Part shown: positions 28,887 through 37,029 of the stretch, piece after piece
How the letters are laid out: each line of letters opens with the position of its first letter
How positions within the stretch are numbered: the stretch's first letter is position 1
DNA from: an uncultured Oceanospirillaceae bacterium
GTDB taxonomy: Bacteria > Pseudomonadota > Gammaproteobacteria > Pseudomonadales > Balneatricaceae
Reading direction: 5' to 3'
DNA: 64,000 nucleotides
Assembly (NCBI GenBank): GCA_937138495.1
Contig: CAKZPE010000006.1
Coordinates: forward strand, 104,624-168,623
Program-made: the position numbers and the translations under genes
The notes under the pieces: model-generated
What the model saw: only the letters and a program-made list of their open reading frames with translations
Databases searched by the model: none
Told to the model about the DNA's origin: nothing

Positions 28887-28926
28887 GTTTGTGGCGGATT
28901 ATCCGCCGTCGCTTTGCACTTTTTAA

Positions 28927-28962
28927 CAGAGCTTTTCAGCAGAGCTTTTCAGCAGAGCTTTG
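28927..28962. repeat. 13-bp tandem repeat (CAGAGCTTTTCAG), about 2.8 copies
   Basis: CAGAGCTTTTCAG CAGAGCTTTTCAG CAGAGCTTTG. Confidence 0.9.
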
Positions 28963-29057
28963 CCTGTGGCTGTGATTGCAAGACGCTGGCCGCGAGTACG
29001 GACAGGTCATATTAAAAAGAGTATCGAAGCGTAACAGGCTTTAGTTGCTGTTAAATA

Positions 29058-29096
29058 AATGCCGGACTCATGATTACTGATGAGCCCGGCATTTTT
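29058..29096 (+). terminator. second terminator-like hairpin
   Basis: AATGCCGGaCTCAT gattactg ATGAGcCCGGCATTTTT. Confidence 0.75.
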
Positions 29097-29359
29097 GTGT
29101 GTGATACCCGTCAGGTCCGCGACTAAGGTATGAATACCGGGCTTTTGCTCCTCAATCTGAGATCAAAGGGATGTATGTGTGCTTGATAACGCTTTTGTCT
29201 CTGGGGTAGCGTTATTCCGGGCTGCCAGAAACGGTGATTAACAACCGTGGCTTATAGCGTGTCAGACGTTTCATTCATTTTCTGAATTGCGTTGGATCAT
29301 TGATGAGTGTGAAGCCCGCCACATAATAAACCTTCGCGAATAAAGGGGTCAGACTAAGA

Positions 29360-30961
29360 ATGTATAGTCATTTAGCAGGTGGAATTGACAGGGTGCTGCG
29401 GATGCTGGGGGCTAAAACCCTGAATGCTCAGTTTATGTTGTCCTATGCGTTAATTTTTTTATTGGCAGCAACCGCTGCTGTTTCTCTGTACCTGAGTATG
29501 GCAATTAATCCTGAAACGATTAATGATGCCGGCCGGCAGCGTATGCTGAGCCAGCGCATTGCAAAAGAAGCGATGCTGGTCGCCGCCGGAGCTGAACAGC
29601 AGGCCGCGCTGGCAACCACGATTCAGTTATTTGAAAGTTCTCACCGCACGATTCTGGACGGGGATAAAGCCCGTGGTATGAATCCTATTTCTGACCCGGC
29701 CATCGTTGCGCAGATGCAACACGTTGAAGGCTTGTGGAAAAGTTATAAAGCAGTCATCAATCAACATGTGGCAAATCCTACAGATCAGACACTGGTGCAG
29801 ATAAAGCAACAGTCGCCGGTGGTACTGAAAGAAATGAATAAAGCGGTGGGCATGATGACCACCGCAGCGAATGAAACGGTTAAAACTCAGTTACTGATCG
29901 CCTTTGTCTGCATCATCGTAATTCTGGTGTTGGTGGTGCTTGGCCGTCAGTTTGGTCTGACTATGCTGATGCATAATATTGAGCGTTTGCGTAAACGGAT
30001 GTCCGAAGTGGGGAAAGGGGATTTCTCACACCGTTTTAATGTTGACCATGTGGATAACGAAGTCGGCCAGCTGTTTAACTCTTATAACGAGATGCTGGAG
30101 CACGCCAGTGAGTTGCTGGATGTGGTGCAGCGGGTATCGGCGAATACCGAAAATCATATGGGTGAAATGATCCGGCTGACGAATGCGGCGGATGAAGGTG
30201 TGGCCCGTCAGTATGAAGATATCGAGCTGGTTGCGACTGCGATGACCGAAATGGCGGCCACGGTGCAGGAAGTCGCCAGCAATACCAATGAAGCGGAAAA
30301 AGCCGCCAGTACAACCGGTGAGCAGGCCAAACATGGCGGCGATGTCGTTAGTCAGGCGGATGCGCAGGTTCAGCAGATGCTGCAGAGTATTCAGCGCACC
30401 TCTGAACAGATTCAGCAACTGAAAGACGAAACCATTGAGGTGGGTAAAGTCACCTCAGTTATCGATGACATTGCTGAACAGACTAACTTACTGGCGCTGA
30501 ATGCGGCGATTGAGGCAGCCCGTGCCGGCGATCAGGGCCGGGGTTTTGCGGTTGTGGCGGATGAAGTCCGTACGCTGGCACAGCGTACTCAGGAGTCCAC
30601 TACGCAGATCCAGAACATTGTGGGTGAGCTGCAGCGAATGGCTGAACAGTCGGTAACCACGATGGAAGAGAACAACCAGTTGGCTCAGCGCAGCAGCGAA
30701 CTGTCGGTTGCTGCAGCGGATTCCCTGCGGGAGATTATTTCGTCTACCGATACGATTTCATCCATGAACGTGATGATTTCCAGCGCCACAGATCAGCAGA
30801 GCAGTGTGGCAAATGACATTGATCAGCGGGTGGTAAATATTACCAACGTTGCCGCGGAAACTAAGAACGAAACCCAGATGGTGGTGACGGCGATTCAGGA
30901 AGTGCGGGAAAATCTGCAGGAACTGAATCATCTGACGCAGCGGTTCAAACTGCGTAACTGA
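29360..30961 (+). CDS. methyl-accepting chemotaxis protein with PilJ/NarX-like N-terminal sensor
   Basis: N-terminal [26 protein letters not shown]; signalling hairpin [38 protein letters not shown]. Confidence 0.92.
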   Translation: MYSHLAGGIDRVLRMLGAKTLNAQFMLSYALIFLLAATAAVSLYLSMAINPETINDAGRQRMLSQRIAKEAMLVAAGAEQQAALATTIQLFESSHRTILDGDKARGMNPISDPAIVAQMQHVEGLWKSYKAVINQHVANPTDQTLVQIKQQSPVVLKEMNKAVGMMTTAANETVKTQLLIAFVCIIVILVLVVLGRQFGLTMLMHNIERLRKRMSEVGKGDFSHRFNVDHVDNEVGQLFNSYNEMLEHASELLDVVQRVSANTENHMGEMIRLTNAADEGVARQYEDIELVATAMTEMAATVQEVASNTNEAEKAASTTGEQAKHGGDVVSQADAQVQQMLQSIQRTSEQIQQLKDETIEVGKVTSVIDDIAEQTNLLALNAAIEAARAGDQGRGFAVVADEVRTLAQRTQESTTQIQNIVGELQRMAEQSVTTMEENNQLAQRSSELSVAAADSLREIISSTDTISSMNVMISSATDQQSSVANDIDQRVVNITNVAAETKNETQMVVTAIQEVRENLQELNHLTQRFKLRN

Positions 30962-30982
30962 CCCTTACTTGCTGTTATAGTG

Positions 30983-31009
30983 AAAGCCGGACTCTGCTCC
31001 GGCTTTTTG
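30983..31009 (+). terminator. Rho-independent terminator
   Basis: AAAGCCGGA ctctgc TCCGGCTTTTTGC. Confidence 0.8.
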
Positions 31010-31035
31010 CTTTTCGGGCTGCCGGAGTTTTGCAG

Positions 31036-31422
31036 ATGACAGATAAACAGGTAAGGCAGTGTTTTGTTCGCCAGAGTAACTTTACTGAGCTGCTGGACGA
31101 TCTGAGCCCTGCACAGCAGGCGTTATGCACAGCGCTACGTCAGCAAGTGCTGGCATTACCGGAACCCCTCAGCGAAGTGGTCTGGCGGGCGCAAAAACGC
31201 GTAATCTATGGTGTGATCCGGGAGGATGCCGCGGTGGCGGACAATTTCGTCTGTATCAGTATTGATCATGCGGTACGGCTGGGCTTTTTTTATGCCGGGG
31301 CGCTGGACGATCCGGAGGGGCTGCTCAACGGCGATGGAGCTGTAGCGGTATCTGCCGGGACGCGGCCGGACGCTCTGGGTGATCTGCTGATGGCCGCCCT
31401 GTTGCAGAGGAAATCTGGGTGA
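31036..31422 (+). CDS. DUF1801-like small protein
   Basis: 128 aa; LPEPLSEVVWRAQKRVIYGVIREDAAVADNFVCISIDHAVRLGFFYAGALDDPEGLLNG resembles DUF1801; family call tentative. Confidence 0.6.
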   Translation: MTDKQVRQCFVRQSNFTELLDDLSPAQQALCTALRQQVLALPEPLSEVVWRAQKRVIYGVIREDAAVADNFVCISIDHAVRLGFFYAGALDDPEGLLNGDGAVAVSAGTRPDALGDLLMAALLQRKSG

Positions 31423-31432
31423 GGAGATATTT

Positions 31433-31858
31433 GTGAGCACTGCTTTATTACCGGACTTATCAGCGGCTTGCGACTGTGTTGTGTTTTTACTGGTGCGGGA
31501 TGGTCAGATACTGCTGGAGAAGCGTTCCATGCAGAAGGTATCCGGGCCAGGATTGCTCAGTATTCCCGGTGGTCATGTTGATCCCGGGGAAAGCAATGAG
31601 CAGGCGCTGTTACGGGAGATACAGGAAGAGCTGGGGGTGCAGCCTTTACGCTGGCAGCATTTCTGTACCCTGTATTACCAGACTGCTGAGTTACAGCGTA
31701 ACCATTATTATCTGGTGGATGACTGGGAAGGGGAGATTCAGTGCTTTGAGGCAGAGTCTCTGCACTGGGTCGGAATAAATGATACTGAACAGCTGGATGT
31801 GCAGGAAGACCGGATGGCACTGCAGGCCTGCCGTCAGCTGATGGACACTGTCTGTTAA
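31433..31858 (+). CDS. NUDIX hydrolase
   Basis: Nudix box GGHVDPGESNEQALLREIQEELGV; GTG start. Confidence 0.9.
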   Translation: MSTALLPDLSAACDCVVFLLVRDGQILLEKRSMQKVSGPGLLSIPGGHVDPGESNEQALLREIQEELGVQPLRWQHFCTLYYQTAELQRNHYYLVDDWEGEIQCFEAESLHWVGINDTEQLDVQEDRMALQACRQLMDTVC

Positions 31859-31883
31859 TACCGATTTTTTAAAGGAAGAAAAA

Positions 31884-32519
31884 ATGGAACTGATGATTGC
31901 GCTGTTACTGATTGTTGGAGCGCTGCTGTTAGGGGCAATGAGCCCCGGGCCGAGCTTTCTTGTGGTTGCCCGTGCAGCGGTTAGCCGTAGCCGTCAGGCG
32001 GCATTGGCGACTGCACTGGGTGTTGGGCTGGGCGGTCTGGTGTTTGCGGTGCTTGCGTTGCTGGGTTTGCAGGCGCTACTGCAGAGTGTGCCGCAGCTGT
32101 ACTTGCTGATGAAGCTGCTTGGCGGGGGGTATCTGTTATATCTGGGCTGGAATATCTGGCGGGGGGCGTCCCGGCCTCTGCCGGTACAGGCGGACGAAGG
32201 AAGCCAGCCTGATGGTCGCTCATGGCTGAAGGCATTCACCACGGGTTTACTGACCCAGTTAAGTAATCCGAAAACGGCGCTGGTGTTCAGCAGTATTTTT
32301 GCTGCGCTGTTGCCCGCAGAACAGCCTCTGTGGTTTCTGATAACGCTGTTAGTGCTGATCGGCTCACTGGAAACCGGCTGGTATTGTCTGGTGGCGCTGG
32401 TGTTGTCTTCACCGGTATCACAGAAGGGCTATCTGCGGGGCAAGCGGTATTTTGACCGGATTGCCGCCGCAATGATGGGTGCGCTGGGCGTCAGGCTGCT
32501 GACGCACAGCGGGAGTTGA
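31884..32519 (+). CDS. LysE/RhtB-family exporter
   Basis: LLLGAMSPGPSFLVVARAAVSRSRQAALATALGVGLGGLVFA...GLLTQLSNPKTALVFSSIFA. Confidence 0.9.
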   Translation: MELMIALLLIVGALLLGAMSPGPSFLVVARAAVSRSRQAALATALGVGLGGLVFAVLALLGLQALLQSVPQLYLLMKLLGGGYLLYLGWNIWRGASRPLPVQADEGSQPDGRSWLKAFTTGLLTQLSNPKTALVFSSIFAALLPAEQPLWFLITLLVLIGSLETGWYCLVALVLSSPVSQKGYLRGKRYFDRIAAAMMGALGVRLLTHSGS

Positions 32520-32520
32520 G

Positions 32521-33522
32521 TTAAGCCGCCGTCTGAGGTTTGGCAGGTTTCGGCAGATAGTGAAGCACGTAGCGCAGTGCTACATAACTGACCACTGCAG
32601 TGGCAATCCACAATTCCCCCTGAGCAATCATTTCTACCTGTCGGGTCAGTGTCGCATCGATATTCCGTTCCGCCAGAAAACCTGCTGTTTTGAACAGTGC
32701 GGTTGCGCCAATCACCACCGGAAAGGTGAAGGCTGCGTAAGCCGGGCTGAAGGGCAATCTCAGCAGTACGAAGAAGGCGATATAGACGACGGCTGTCATC
32801 AGCAGGGCAATGCCCAGCATAAACAGCACGAACAGCATCGAGGGTTCCGGTGTCAGGGCCAGGTAGCCGGCCAGGCAGAGGTTAGGCGGCGCAGCCAGAA
32901 TGGCGATTGTTGGCTTGGCTGTGTCCATTACCGCTTCACTGAAGATCAGCCGGAACAGCATCAGCGGTACCATAATCAGATAGGTGATGATGCCGAACTG
33001 CAGCAATAAATCTGCGGTGAACATACAGCTTTCACCGGGGCAGGTGAGGGCACCCACTACCAGACCTACAGGCGGTACAAACCAGCTGGGAAGCATATGA
33101 GAAATATGAAACCGTCTGGCCCGGTTGACGATAAATATCAGTAAGAAGCCGATGTGCATGGCAATGGCGGAGTACCAGATAAAGATTCCCAGTGTCTCAT
33201 CCAGCATCCCCAGGGTTTTACTGATGACCATCCAGGTCATTGCCAGCGTCGGGATGACCGAGCCGACAACCGGATGCGCCAGTTCATTCCACAGTACCGC
33301 AGGGTTGAGCAGGAACTTTGCCAGCAGAGTCAGGGCGATCAGCATCGCGATATAGGCAGCGCCGGTCTGTACCAGACCACCGGCGGGCATCATGGAGCTT
33401 TCCCAGCACCAGCCAAGGCTGGCGATACCGAGCGCGAGGCCGGCAGCGGGGGTTGGGAAGCTGGCCAGGCGGTGACGTGTAGCAGTAACCATGGAAAATG
33501 TCCGGGTAAATTTAAGTTGCAC
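32521..33522 (-). CDS. SLAC1/TDT (TehA-like) anion/dicarboxylate transporter
   Basis: 333 aa, about ten TM; FPTPAAGLALGIASLGWCWES... typical of the TDT/SLAC1 family. Confidence 0.82.
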   Translation of the reverse strand: MQLKFTRTFSMVTATRHRLASFPTPAAGLALGIASLGWCWESSMMPAGGLVQTGAAYIAMLIALTLLAKFLLNPAVLWNELAHPVVGSVIPTLAMTWMVISKTLGMLDETLGIFIWYSAIAMHIGFLLIFIVNRARRFHISHMLPSWFVPPVGLVVGALTCPGESCMFTADLLLQFGIITYLIMVPLMLFRLIFSEAVMDTAKPTIAILAAPPNLCLAGYLALTPEPSMLFVLFMLGIALLMTAVVYIAFFVLLRLPFSPAYAAFTFPVVIGATALFKTAGFLAERNIDATLTRQVEMIAQGELWIATAVVSYVALRYVLHYLPKPAKPQTAA

Positions 33523-33586
33523 CCATCATATCCTGCTGGCTAAGATTAATAATATCTAAACATTTTCTACCTTAGGTTTTAATATT

Positions 33587-34489
33587 TTGAACATTAACGC
33601 ACTGACGCTTAAGCAGTTACGGGCCTTTACCAGCGTTGCCCGGCTCGGAACCCTGACCGCGGCTGCAGATGAACTGTCGCTGACGAAAGGGGCGTTATCG
33701 GTTTCATTGCATGAGTTGGAAAAGCAGTTGGGCCATCCGTTATTTGACCGGGTTAAAAACCGTCTGGTGATGAATACCTACGGGCAACAGTTGCGGCCGC
33801 TGGCGGATGAGCTGTTACAGCGCACTATGACCATAGAGAGCCTGTTCGGACAGGGGAGTCTGGCAGGGACCTTGCACATTGGTGCCAGCTACACGGTGGG
33901 TGAGCACTTACTGCCAATGCTGGTGGGGAATTTTATGCAACGTCATGAATGTCAGCGCCCTCATCTGATCGTAGAGAATACGTCACATCTGTGTCAGCTG
34001 CTGGAGAGTTACGAGCTGGATCTGGCGCTGGTAGAAGGGCAAATTAATTCTCAGCGGCTAATGACCCGGCCCTGGCTGCAGGATCAGATGCTGGTGGTGG
34101 CAGCACCGGGCCATCCGCTGGCGCAACAGACGGATTTGCCGCTCAGCGCGCTGGAGGGAGAGAACTGGGTGGTGCGTGAGGCATTTTCCGGTACCCGGGA
34201 GCAATTTGACCGGCGTCTGGCCCCGTTGCTGGAGAACTGGCAGCTGGGGCTTGAGTTTAATACCAATACAGCGGTGATCAGTGCGGTTGCCAGTGGCATC
34301 GGGCTGGGGTTTATCTCTGATCTGGCAGCGGCTGACGCCCTGTGTTGTGGCCGGATTGTGCGGTTGGATCTGCAGCAGAACTGGACCCGGCAGTTGCAGC
34401 TGGTATGTGCCGCCGATAAGTATCAGACACCGCTGATGAGTACGTTTATGGAGTATGCCTTGCAATGGCAGGGGTTACAGAGCGGCTGA
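33587..34489 (+). CDS. LysR-family transcriptional regulator
   Basis: HTH LTLKQLRAFTSVARLGTLTAAADELSLTKGALSVSLHELEKQLGHPLFDR; divergent from the TDT transporter. Confidence 0.92.
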   Translation: MNINALTLKQLRAFTSVARLGTLTAAADELSLTKGALSVSLHELEKQLGHPLFDRVKNRLVMNTYGQQLRPLADELLQRTMTIESLFGQGSLAGTLHIGASYTVGEHLLPMLVGNFMQRHECQRPHLIVENTSHLCQLLESYELDLALVEGQINSQRLMTRPWLQDQMLVVAAPGHPLAQQTDLPLSALEGENWVVREAFSGTREQFDRRLAPLLENWQLGLEFNTNTAVISAVASGIGLGFISDLAAADALCCGRIVRLDLQQNWTRQLQLVCAADKYQTPLMSTFMEYALQWQGLQSG

Positions 34490-34925
34490 TCCGCTAATTG
34501 AAGGCCGCCTGAACCGGCAGGCGCCGTTGTGTTGTTCTGAAACGGTTCTGTTTATGTCTGTTTGGCCCATTATTTGTCTGATTGCGACGCATACACAAAG
34601 TAAGTAGTAAAGCCCTGCGAATTGCTTGTATTGATTGGGTTGCGACTTTAGGCTGATTTGCAGCGTGTAGTCAGTATTTCAATCGAAATAGTTCTCTGCT
34701 ACGCCCTGAGGTAAAGGAAAGACGCAGTGCAATACAACAGGAAATAAACTCGCAGATCCCGTTACAGGTGGATTCTGAGGTGCCCCCGTCCAAAGTGTCA
34801 GCAGGATGGAATTCAGATCACTCCGGTATAGGTTCAGGTAGGTTAAAGCACGCTCAAGGTACTGATTTTTTTAGAGGGAAAAGATCAGGTATTTAACCCC
34901 GTCATGAGTCTGACAGGAGAGAAGA

Positions 34926-36926
34926 ATGTTTTTTATTCGTAATCTGCCGATACGCGTCAAGATGACCCTGCTGGTGCTGATACCACTGTTGCTGAGCATC
35001 AGTTATATTGCCCGGGATCTGTACGGCAACTATGAAATTTACAAAGTTTTAGAGCAGGCCGAAGAAGTTTCCGACGTGGCTTTTGTCGGCGCTCAGCTGG
35101 TACATGAGTTACAGAAAGAACGTGGTTTAACCACGGTATATGTCGATACAAAAGGCAAAACTGACAGCGCGCCGATTCAGGCACAGCGTCAGGCCGTCGA
35201 TCAGAAAATTTCCGAATTTCAGGCCATTATCCGGGCCGATGAAGCGTCTCTTATCAGTAACGGACTGAAACCCAAAACTGATCTGGTGCTTGAACAGCTG
35301 GCTGCTCTGGGTGAGTTCCGCAGCCGTGTTGATCAGGTAGCGTCCGTCAAAATGAAGCTCAAAGAGCCGTTCAGTTTTTACAATGAGCTGATCAGAGGAC
35401 TTCTGGGGGTGACTGCCAGCCTGTCTAACTCTGTTAATGATACTAAGATCAGCCGCCTGGCTTCTGCCTATTACTACCTACTGCAGTACAAAGAAGCGGG
35501 TGGTCAGGAACGGGCAATGCTGACGATTACTTTCGGTAAAGATAAGTTCAAACCGTCATCGATCCGTAAATCGTTTAATCAGAATCTGGTCGCTCAGCAA
35601 TTTTACCGTTCAACCTTCGGTGAGTTTGCAACCGAAAGCGATATAGCATTGCTGGACGAAATGCTGGTGGGGCCGGGCGTGGATAAGGTGGCTGAATTGC
35701 GCGAGCTGGCGACCTATCAGAGCCGCAGTTTTGGTGTTGATCCTAAGGTGTGGGTGGATGCTTCCACCGACCGGATTAATATCCTCTATAAGGTCGAGCA
35801 GCAGGTGGAAGCAAATCTGCATGCTGATATTGAAGCAAAAATTAATGAACAGGTTGCCTGGCTGAGCACGCTTGTTGGTATCGCGGCCGTTGCGCTGTTG
35901 CTGACCATTTTGCTCAGTGTTTATCTGGTGCGCCTGATCATTAAGCAGATTAATCTGATCTCATTTGCAGTTAACCGCATCAGTGAGCATTCCGATCTGA
36001 CCCATGTCTGTGAAGCAATCAGTACAGATGAGCTGGGTGGGCTGGCTAATGAGTTTAACCAGATGACCTCGCATCTGGGCCAGCTGACACGCAGTGTCAG
36101 CGGTGCGACTGAGCAGATCACTACTGCCGTGGGCGGTATGCAGTCTATTTCCACACAGGTGGATGACCGGGTCAGTGAAGGTATGCGTGAAACGGACAGC
36201 ATTGCTGTATCGGTGCAGGAGATGTCATCTTCGGTGATGGAAGTGTCTGAAAATTGTAATCAGGCAGCGGAACAGTCTAAGCATGCGGTACAAGCGGCCA
36301 ATGAAGGCAGTACCCGCGTGAATGATGCCAATCAGGCGATGGGTGATCTGAATGCGCATATCAACCGTGCTGTCACAGTTATCAATCAGGTAGCGGATGA
36401 CAGCAGCGAGATTGGCGGCATTCTGGATGTGATTAAGAGCATCGCTCAGCAGACGAACCTGCTGGCCCTTAATGCGGCGATTGAGGCTGCGCGTGCCGGT
36501 GAGCAGGGCCGTGGCTTTGCGGTGGTAGCGGATGAAGTGCGAAACCTTGCGCAGAAGACTCAGCAATCCACTGAGCAGATCGAAACCATGATCGAGCAAT
36601 TGCAAACAGGCAGCACTGAAGCAGTTAAAACCATGGAACAGAGCCATCAGCGCACGACGGCAACCATGGAAACGGTCACGTCGATTCAGGATCAGCTGGA
36701 AAATATCATTAAGCAGGTAACACTGGTGAACGATATGAACCTGCAGAATGCTGCCGCAACTGAAGAGCAGAGCGCCACGGTTAATGAGATTAACCGCAAT
36801 ATCGGTATGATTCAGGAGCAGTATAACAACACCAATGCATCGGTCAGTGACCTGCGGGAGACGACTGAGTCTATGCACAGCCTGTCTGATCAGCTGAACG
36901 GTGAGGTAAGCCGCTTTAAGATCTGA
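34926..36926 (+). CDS. methyl-accepting chemotaxis protein with NIT (nitrate/nitrite-sensing-type) domain
   Basis: [26 protein letters not shown] is NIT-like; HAMP; signalling hairpin [38 protein letters not shown]. Confidence 0.9.
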   Translation: MFFIRNLPIRVKMTLLVLIPLLLSISYIARDLYGNYEIYKVLEQAEEVSDVAFVGAQLVHELQKERGLTTVYVDTKGKTDSAPIQAQRQAVDQKISEFQAIIRADEASLISNGLKPKTDLVLEQLAALGEFRSRVDQVASVKMKLKEPFSFYNELIRGLLGVTASLSNSVNDTKISRLASAYYYLLQYKEAGGQERAMLTITFGKDKFKPSSIRKSFNQNLVAQQFYRSTFGEFATESDIALLDEMLVGPGVDKVAELRELATYQSRSFGVDPKVWVDASTDRINILYKVEQQVEANLHADIEAKINEQVAWLSTLVGIAAVALLLTILLSVYLVRLIIKQINLISFAVNRISEHSDLTHVCEAISTDELGGLANEFNQMTSHLGQLTRSVSGATEQITTAVGGMQSISTQVDDRVSEGMRETDSIAVSVQEMSSSVMEVSENCNQAAEQSKHAVQAANEGSTRVNDANQAMGDLNAHINRAVTVINQVADDSSEIGGILDVIKSIAQQTNLLALNAAIEAARAGEQGRGFAVVADEVRNLAQKTQQSTEQIETMIEQLQTGSTEAVKTMEQSHQRTTATMETVTSIQDQLENIIKQVTLVNDMNLQNAAATEEQSATVNEINRNIGMIQEQYNNTNASVSDLRETTESMHSLSDQLNGEVSRFKI

Positions 36927-36943
36927 TCGCTGTCTGAGGTATT

Positions 36944-36972
36944 AAAAAACCGCGCCCTGGCGCGGTTTTTTT
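36944..36972 (+). terminator. Rho-independent terminator
   Basis: AAAAAACCGCGCC ct GGCGCGGTTTTTTT. Confidence 0.85.
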
Positions 36973-36987
36973 GTGGTTTTATCCGGT

Positions 36988-37029
36988 GCTCTCAGTTAAG
37001 GGCTCTCAGTTAAGGGCTCTCAGTTAAGG
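36988..37029. repeat. 14-bp tandem repeat, 3 perfect copies
   Basis: (GCTCTCAGTTAAGG)x3 followed by partial GCTATCAG; overlaps the ABC gene stop codon. Confidence 0.9.

Larger units (their letters stand above)
28897..29096 (+). pseudogene. decayed partial duplicate of the soxG 3' end plus terminator
   Basis: 28964-29007 matches 28763-28806 at 38 of 44 positions with an internal TGA; 28897-28920 resembles 28735-28760; GAAGCGTAA and an ATGCCGG/CCGGCAT terminator follow in the same order. Confidence 0.75.

Noticed and set aside
28927-28962. CRISPR-like repeats
   Set aside because: Direct tandem 13-mers with no spacers.
36988-37029. Origin-type iterons
   Set aside because: Only three copies, at a gene 3' end, no replication gene nearby.
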